A stretch of DNA of 8,462 nucleotides, taken from the NCBI GenBank assembly GCA_003661365.1, contig QMVZ01000063.1, positions 1 through 8,462 of the forward strand, in the 5' to 3' direction. Of the stretch, positions 5,872 to 8,462 are shown in pieces. Both the position numbers and the translations under genes were made by a program. The stretch's first letter is position 1, and the number at the start of each line of letters is the position of its first letter. Under the pieces are notes generated by a model. It had not been told where the DNA came from. It did no database searches and saw only the letters and a list, made by a program, of their open reading frames with translations. The stretch comes from Thermoproteota archaeon. GTDB lineage: Archaea > Korarchaeota > Korarchaeia > Korarchaeales > Korarchaeaceae.

Positions 5872-7136
5872 AAATTGGCGACTATCAGTTGTATTATAGT
5901 TATTGGAATTCCTACTTTCATGAAATCCAATGGAGAGAACTTAGGGTCCTCCCTTTCCAATATACTTATGGCTACCACAGAAGGAGGAGATGCAAAATAA
6001 GTTAAGCTTCCTCCTATGTTTGCTCCTATACCAGTTGCCCAAGCTAGCTTAAATAAAGGTATTTGAGAGGTTTCAGCTGCTTTTCTTATTACCGGTAGGA
6101 GGGTTAAAGTTACTGGGATGTTATCTATAAGTCCGCTAGATATTCCGCTTACCCAGAGCGTTGCGGAGAGCGAGATTATTGGGTGTTGTCGGTATAATGG
6201 CGTAACAACTTTTGCCAAGATATCTAAGGCTCCTGTTCGCTCCATAGAGCCTATGATTATGTAGAACGCTCCTAAGAAGAAGAAAACCCCCCAATTTATT
6301 GATCTGAAAAGTTCTTCAGGTTCTGTCACCCCAATCCAAAGCATTATTACAGCACCGCCCAATGCAACAACATCTAATGGAATTCCCGTCTTTTCATGCA
6401 TAAAGAAGAGAGCTATGGTTGCAAAGAAGATTACAGTTGATCTAATCAAAATCCCCTTATCTTTGACTGCCTGCCATGGATCCAAAGAGGACATATCTAT
6501 CTCTCCTTCTCCTTCTTCTATCAGATTTGCTGTCTTCAAACCAACTAATGTCGTAACGAAAACAACCAACAAAGACAGTGGAAGAGTGGTTCTCACAAAT
6601 TGAGAAAAGGTGAAACCGAACTCTGATGCAAGAATAAGGTTAGGAATTGAGCTTATCATAAGACCTATTGAACCTGCATTGCAGGCTATGGCTTCATACA
6701 TGATCCATGTTCCAAGTTTTAGCCTTAGTGACTTGGCTATTGAAGCAGTTATCGCGCCAATTATGAGCATAGCAGGTAGATTAGGTATAGAGGTTGTTAG
6801 TATGGCTGTTAGAAACATGAAGGCTGAAAAAAGTATTTTTGGACGATTTCCTACGAGTCTAACAACCCATAAGCCTATGAATTGGAAAAGACCCGACTTA
6901 GCCAGACCCTCCATCAAGAGGAGAATACCTAGGACCAGCCTCAGGGTCGGGCCATCAATAAACTGCGTGAAGGCTTCTTCTGGTGTGAAAATATCGTAAA
7001 TAAAGGAGCCAAAAAAGATGGTTAGAGCAGCACCTATCATCGCAGCCACTACCATGTGGTACTTCTCAACAATCAAGGCTACGATCGTGAGAAGAAATAT
7101 GAGTAGCATTGGGGTTTGGACGGTTTGAGGGACCAA
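5844..7136 (-). CDS. ArsB/NhaD-type (ion transporter superfamily) membrane transporter
   Basis: A 430-residue integral membrane protein with roughly ten to eleven hydrophobic segments and the inverted-repeat layout of the ion transporter superfamily (ArsB, NhaD, CitMHS, DASS); ArsB itself has about the same length. Repeat 1 contains TTSIPNLPAML (about 114-124) and ACNAGSIGLMISSIPNLILAS (about 151-171), and repeat 2 contains SGLIDNIPVTLTLLP (about 334-348) and GIGANIGGSLTYFASPPSVV (about 369-388), matching the paired hairpin and substrate-loop motifs. A charged cytoplasmic linker (EEGEGEID) separates the halves. Substrate is unclear: arsenite, Na+/H+ exchange or an organic anion are all known in the superfamily. 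The TTG start is five bases after the stop of the preceding 79-residue gene, with GGGTAATC at 7147-7140 as ribosome site; an ATG 27 bases further in (7109) is the alternative. It is the last gene of a likely regulator-led operon. Confidence 0.85.
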   Translation of the reverse strand: MVPQTVQTPMLLIFLLTIVALIVEKYHMVVAAMIGAALTIFFGSFIYDIFTPEEAFTQFIDGPTLRLVLGILLLMEGLAKSGLFQFIGLWVVRLVGNRPKILFSAFMFLTAILTTSIPNLPAMLIIGAITASIAKSLRLKLGTWIMYEAIACNAGSIGLMISSIPNLILASEFGFTFSQFVRTTLPLSLLVVFVTTLVGLKTANLIEEGEGEIDMSSLDPWQAVKDKGILIRSTVIFFATIALFFMHEKTGIPLDVVALGGAVIMLWIGVTEPEELFRSINWGVFFFLGAFYIIIGSMERTGALDILAKVVTPLYRQHPIISLSATLWVSGISSGLIDNIPVTLTLLPVIRKAAETSQIPLFKLAWATGIGANIGGSLTYFASPPSVVAISILEREDPKFSPLDFMKVGIPITIIQLIVANFYLFLWPFF

Positions 7137-7141
7137 TTTGA

Positions 7142-7381
7142 TTACCCTTCTATCTCTCTTTTGCCCTTAACATATGATATAACCAGATCTTCCACCATCT
7201 TTTTGAACTCTGGATCTTTTTCTAATGCTTTAAACTCCTCATCCGTGATTGATTCAGGCTTGTGTATTTTTATCCTAATAGAGATGCGAATAGCTCTTTC
7301 AACATCGTTTTTTAGCTTATCATATTCTTCTATGAGAGAATCAATTCGTTTGCTCTTTTTCTTTTCTTCTTTAGACTTCAC
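7142..7381 (-). CDS. Small charged hypothetical protein (79 aa)
   Basis: A soluble, strongly charged 79-residue protein, not recognised. The first 12 residues are mostly Lys/Glu/Ser, followed by predicted helix (IDSLIEEYDKLKNDVERA) likely to be coiled coil. A central segment, ITDEEFKALEKDPEFKKMVEDL, is again helical and acidic, and there are no cysteines or membrane segments. The start is GTG, backed by GAGGGTG six bases upstream. It lies 41 bases after the regulator gene and five bases before the transporter start on the same strand, so it is probably co-transcribed with both. The close coupling suggests it works with the transporter, for instance as a cytoplasmic accessory or regulatory subunit (inference). 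That a good ribosome site precedes it and that the ORF fills the gap between two real genes argue it is translated. Confidence 0.6.
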   Translation of the reverse strand: MKSKEEKKKSKRIDSLIEEYDKLKNDVERAIRISIRIKIHKPESITDEEFKALEKDPEFKKMVEDLVISYVKGKREIEG

Positions 7382-7387
7382 CTACAA

Positions 7388-7394
7388 CACCCTC
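7388..7394 (-). promoter_or_regulatory. Shine-Dalgarno for the 79-residue gene
   Basis: On the minus strand this reads GAGGGTG, one base off the archaeal GAGGTG consensus, six bases before the GTG at 7381. It supports that GTG start and the reality of the small gene. Confidence 0.5.
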
Positions 7395-7422
7395 TTTCTA
7401 TGTATAGGGATTGTGGTTCAAT

Positions 7423-7872
7423 TTATGATTGGTTCTTCCTCTCTTCTCCTTGGAAGGTCCCATATGACATATAGTAAATCAATGGAAGGGCCATTAAGGA
7501 GACCTCCGCTCCTCTCCTAGTCAGCTTGTATGTGCTCCTTATTGGAGGTCCAATTGTTACATTTCTTTCAACGTAACCCAGCGATTCTAGGGATTTCAGC
7601 TTGTCTGAAAGGCTTCTTGAGCTTATTTCCAGTAATCTTTTGATCTCATTGAATCCCAACGGTCCCATAAATAGGAGAACGTACAGTATCTCAAGAACCC
7701 ATCTTTGTGAAAGGAGGGAAAAACTGGGCTTCAACCCTTTGAGGGCGTTCCTTATGTCTTCTATACCTAATTTCTCTCTTGTAACCATTTGACGGAGTGT
7801 CTCCTCTATTCCATCCATAGTCTGTCTTAACTTCCTCTCGATGGCTATCCTAATATTTTCATCCATTTTCAT
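7423..7872 (-). CDS. HxlR-type winged-helix transcriptional regulator
   Basis: A 149-residue cytoplasmic DNA-binding protein. Residues about 52-135 match the HxlR family: LSQRWVLEILYVLLFMGPLGFNEI, corresponding to the family's gKWtllIL...rFnEL; then ISSRSLSDKLKSLESLGYVER (recognition helix and start of wing); then PPIRSTYKLTRRGAE (wing and following helix). Residues 1-50 form an extra N-terminal segment, mostly predicted helix, with no counterpart in the usual short HxlR N-terminus. There is no cysteine anywhere, so the thiol-based redox sensing known for HypR/YodB relatives is not possible. The ATG at 7872 is preceded by GAGGT about ten bases upstream; Met3 at 7866 is an alternative. It leads a putative operon with the 79-residue protein and the transporter, and is divergent from the reductase gene at 7971, so it may control itself, the transporter and perhaps that neighbour. 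The effector is unknown. Confidence 0.85.
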   Translation of the reverse strand: MKMDENIRIAIERKLRQTMDGIEETLRQMVTREKLGIEDIRNALKGLKPSFSLLSQRWVLEILYVLLFMGPLGFNEIKRLLEISSRSLSDKLKSLESLGYVERNVTIGPPIRSTYKLTRRGAEVSLMALPLIYYMSYGTFQGEERKNQS

Positions 7873-7970
7873 GGTGCAGCAAACCTCACTTAGTTTTACC
7901 CTTCATACTTCGCACTTTATAGGTTTCATCTTACACTCTGATTTGATTTTGGCATTAGGTGTGAAGAAGA
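7873..7970. promoter_or_regulatory. Divergent promoter region with shared TATA-like element
   Basis: This is the 98-base gap between the regulator (minus) and the reductase (plus). The minus strand reads GAAAC-CTATAAAG (7927-7915), a BRE plus TATA box about 43 bases before the regulator ATG. That predicts a start near 7890 and a short leader with the GAGGT ribosome site close to its 5' end. On the plus strand the same element reads CTTTATAGG (7915-7923) and could place a start near 7945, with AGGTGTGA at 7957-7964 as ribosome site six bases before the ATG. The minus promoter looks better. Short TTCAT-CTT-CAC-like repeats flank the element. Confidence 0.5.
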
Positions 7971-8462
7971 ATGAAAAATAAGTGCGACGTGCTGGTAGCC
8001 GGGGGAGGAATAGCTGGTTCTCTAATGTCTTATCTCTTGGCATCCAAGGGATTTGATGTGATCACGGTAGAACAAAAGCACAAAGATGATACAATGAAGG
8101 TTTGTGGTGATGCCATAGGTAAGCATCACTTCGACAGGATTGGGATCCCTCATCCCTCTGGAAAAGAGCTCGTGGGAGTCTTCAAAGGAGTAAAAGTCGT
8201 TGCACCAAATGAAAAGGATGAGATTATAGTTGGTGGAGAAGGATACGCTCTTAACAGGCCCATATTTGTCAAAAGGTTGCAGAAAATGGCATTGGATGCT
8301 GGTGCTAATCTTCTTGATAGACATGCTGTTTTAAGGCCGATTACAGATGGAACATGGCTTAAAGGGCTTCAAATAGTCGATTTGAGAACTAAAGAGAGGA
8401 AAGAAATTGAAGCAACTGTTACCATAGATGCAACAGGAGTTTCGGCCGCTGTAAGGAACAAG
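7971..8462 (+). CDS. Geranylgeranyl reductase-family flavoprotein, 3' end beyond window
   Basis: The first 164 residues of a FAD-dependent oxidoreductase; the frame is open to the last base, so the gene is cut by the window edge. The N-terminal Rossmann motif is AGGGIAG (residues 10-16), with the ribose-binding Glu34 after the second strand (ITVEQK). KVCGDAIGKHHFD (43-55) matches the conserved (P/V)CGDA motif of archaeal geranylgeranyl reductases, NRPIFVKRLQKMALDAGA fits the family's DRxxFDxxLxxxAxxxGA region, and TIDATG marks the next dinucleotide-binding strand. These enzymes reduce the isoprenoid double bonds of archaeal membrane lipids (digeranylgeranylglycerophospholipid) or of quinones, with reduced ferredoxin or a similar donor. 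The start is the ATG preceded by AGGTGTGA. Family is secure; the exact isoprenoid substrate is not, and the C-terminal catalytic part is not visible. Confidence 0.85.
   Translation, partial: MKNKCDVLVAGGGIAGSLMSYLLASKGFDVITVEQKHKDDTMKVCGDAIGKHHFDRIGIPHPSGKELVGVFKGVKVVAPNEKDEIIVGGEGYALNRPIFVKRLQKMALDAGANLLDRHAVLRPITDGTWLKGLQIVDLRTKERKEIEATVTIDATGVSAAVRNK

Noticed and set aside
6610..6999. 129-residue plus-strand reading frame opposite the transporter
   Set aside because: It is antisense to a well-supported membrane transporter, has no recognisable domain, and is best explained as a shadow of that gene's codon pattern.
7116..7520. 134-residue plus-strand frame spanning the small gene and regulator end
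   Set aside because: It crosses three minus-strand genes and their gaps, lacks any family motif, and its hydrophobic composition comes from reading charged codons in reverse.
8022..8324. 100-residue minus-strand frame near the window end
   Set aside because: It is opposite the geranylgeranyl reductase-like gene, whose motifs are clear; no motif or ribosome site supports the reverse frame.
1..8462. CRISPR array, insertion sequence or integrated element
   Set aside because: There are no regularly spaced repeats, transposase or integrase frames or terminal inverted repeats, and codon style looks uniform across the window.

Overview
The window reads as part of an archaeal chromosome, probably from an anaerobic thermophile. 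The signs are: Shine-Dalgarno sequences matching the archaeal GAGGTGAT type, including a perfect 8-base copy at 3475-3482; arginine codons dominated by AGA/AGG; TATA/BRE-like promoter elements; a geranylgeranyl-reductase-family gene of the kind used for archaeal lipid saturation; and very dense iron-sulfur redox genes. Lineage cannot be fixed from the sequence. A TACK-type or Archaeoglobus-like anaerobe would fit, and a methanogen is not excluded.

Layout. (1) 22-5146, plus strand: five tightly packed genes (a 4-bp ATGA overlap, then gaps of 0, 5 and 12 bases), clearly one operon that began upstream of the window. In order they encode an MvhD-type [2Fe-2S] subunit, an FrhB/FdhB-like multi-cluster protein, an HdrD-like protein with two cubane and two non-cubane cluster motifs, a [2Fe-2S] plus two [4Fe-4S] protein resembling the N-terminal half of TfrB, and a fumarate reductase/succinate dehydrogenase-type flavoprotein. 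No membrane-anchor gene is present in the window. (2) 5147-5295: an AT-rich gap with two palindromic TGTCACA boxes. (3) About 5296-5871, plus: an unrecognised four-helix membrane protein. (4) 7872-5844, minus: a putative three-gene operon of an HxlR-type winged-helix regulator, a 79-residue charged protein and an ArsB/NhaD-type ion transporter, whose 3' end overlaps the membrane-protein gene tail to tail by 28 bp. (5) From 7971, plus: a geranylgeranyl-reductase-like flavoprotein, cut by the window end and divergent from the regulator.

The main point of interest is the first operon. Its subunits together look like a methanogen-type thiol:fumarate reductase (TfrA plus TfrB) in which TfrB is split into a [2Fe-2S]/[4Fe-4S] protein and a complete HdrD-like protein, joined to the MvhD and FrhB/FdhB-like modules that normally bring electrons to heterodisulfide reductase. 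The inferred machine is a soluble complex that moves electrons between a low-potential donor, a thiol/disulfide pair and fumarate/succinate, perhaps by bifurcation if an HdrA gene lies just upstream. This is inference from domain content and gene order; no biochemical assignment can be made from the sequence alone.
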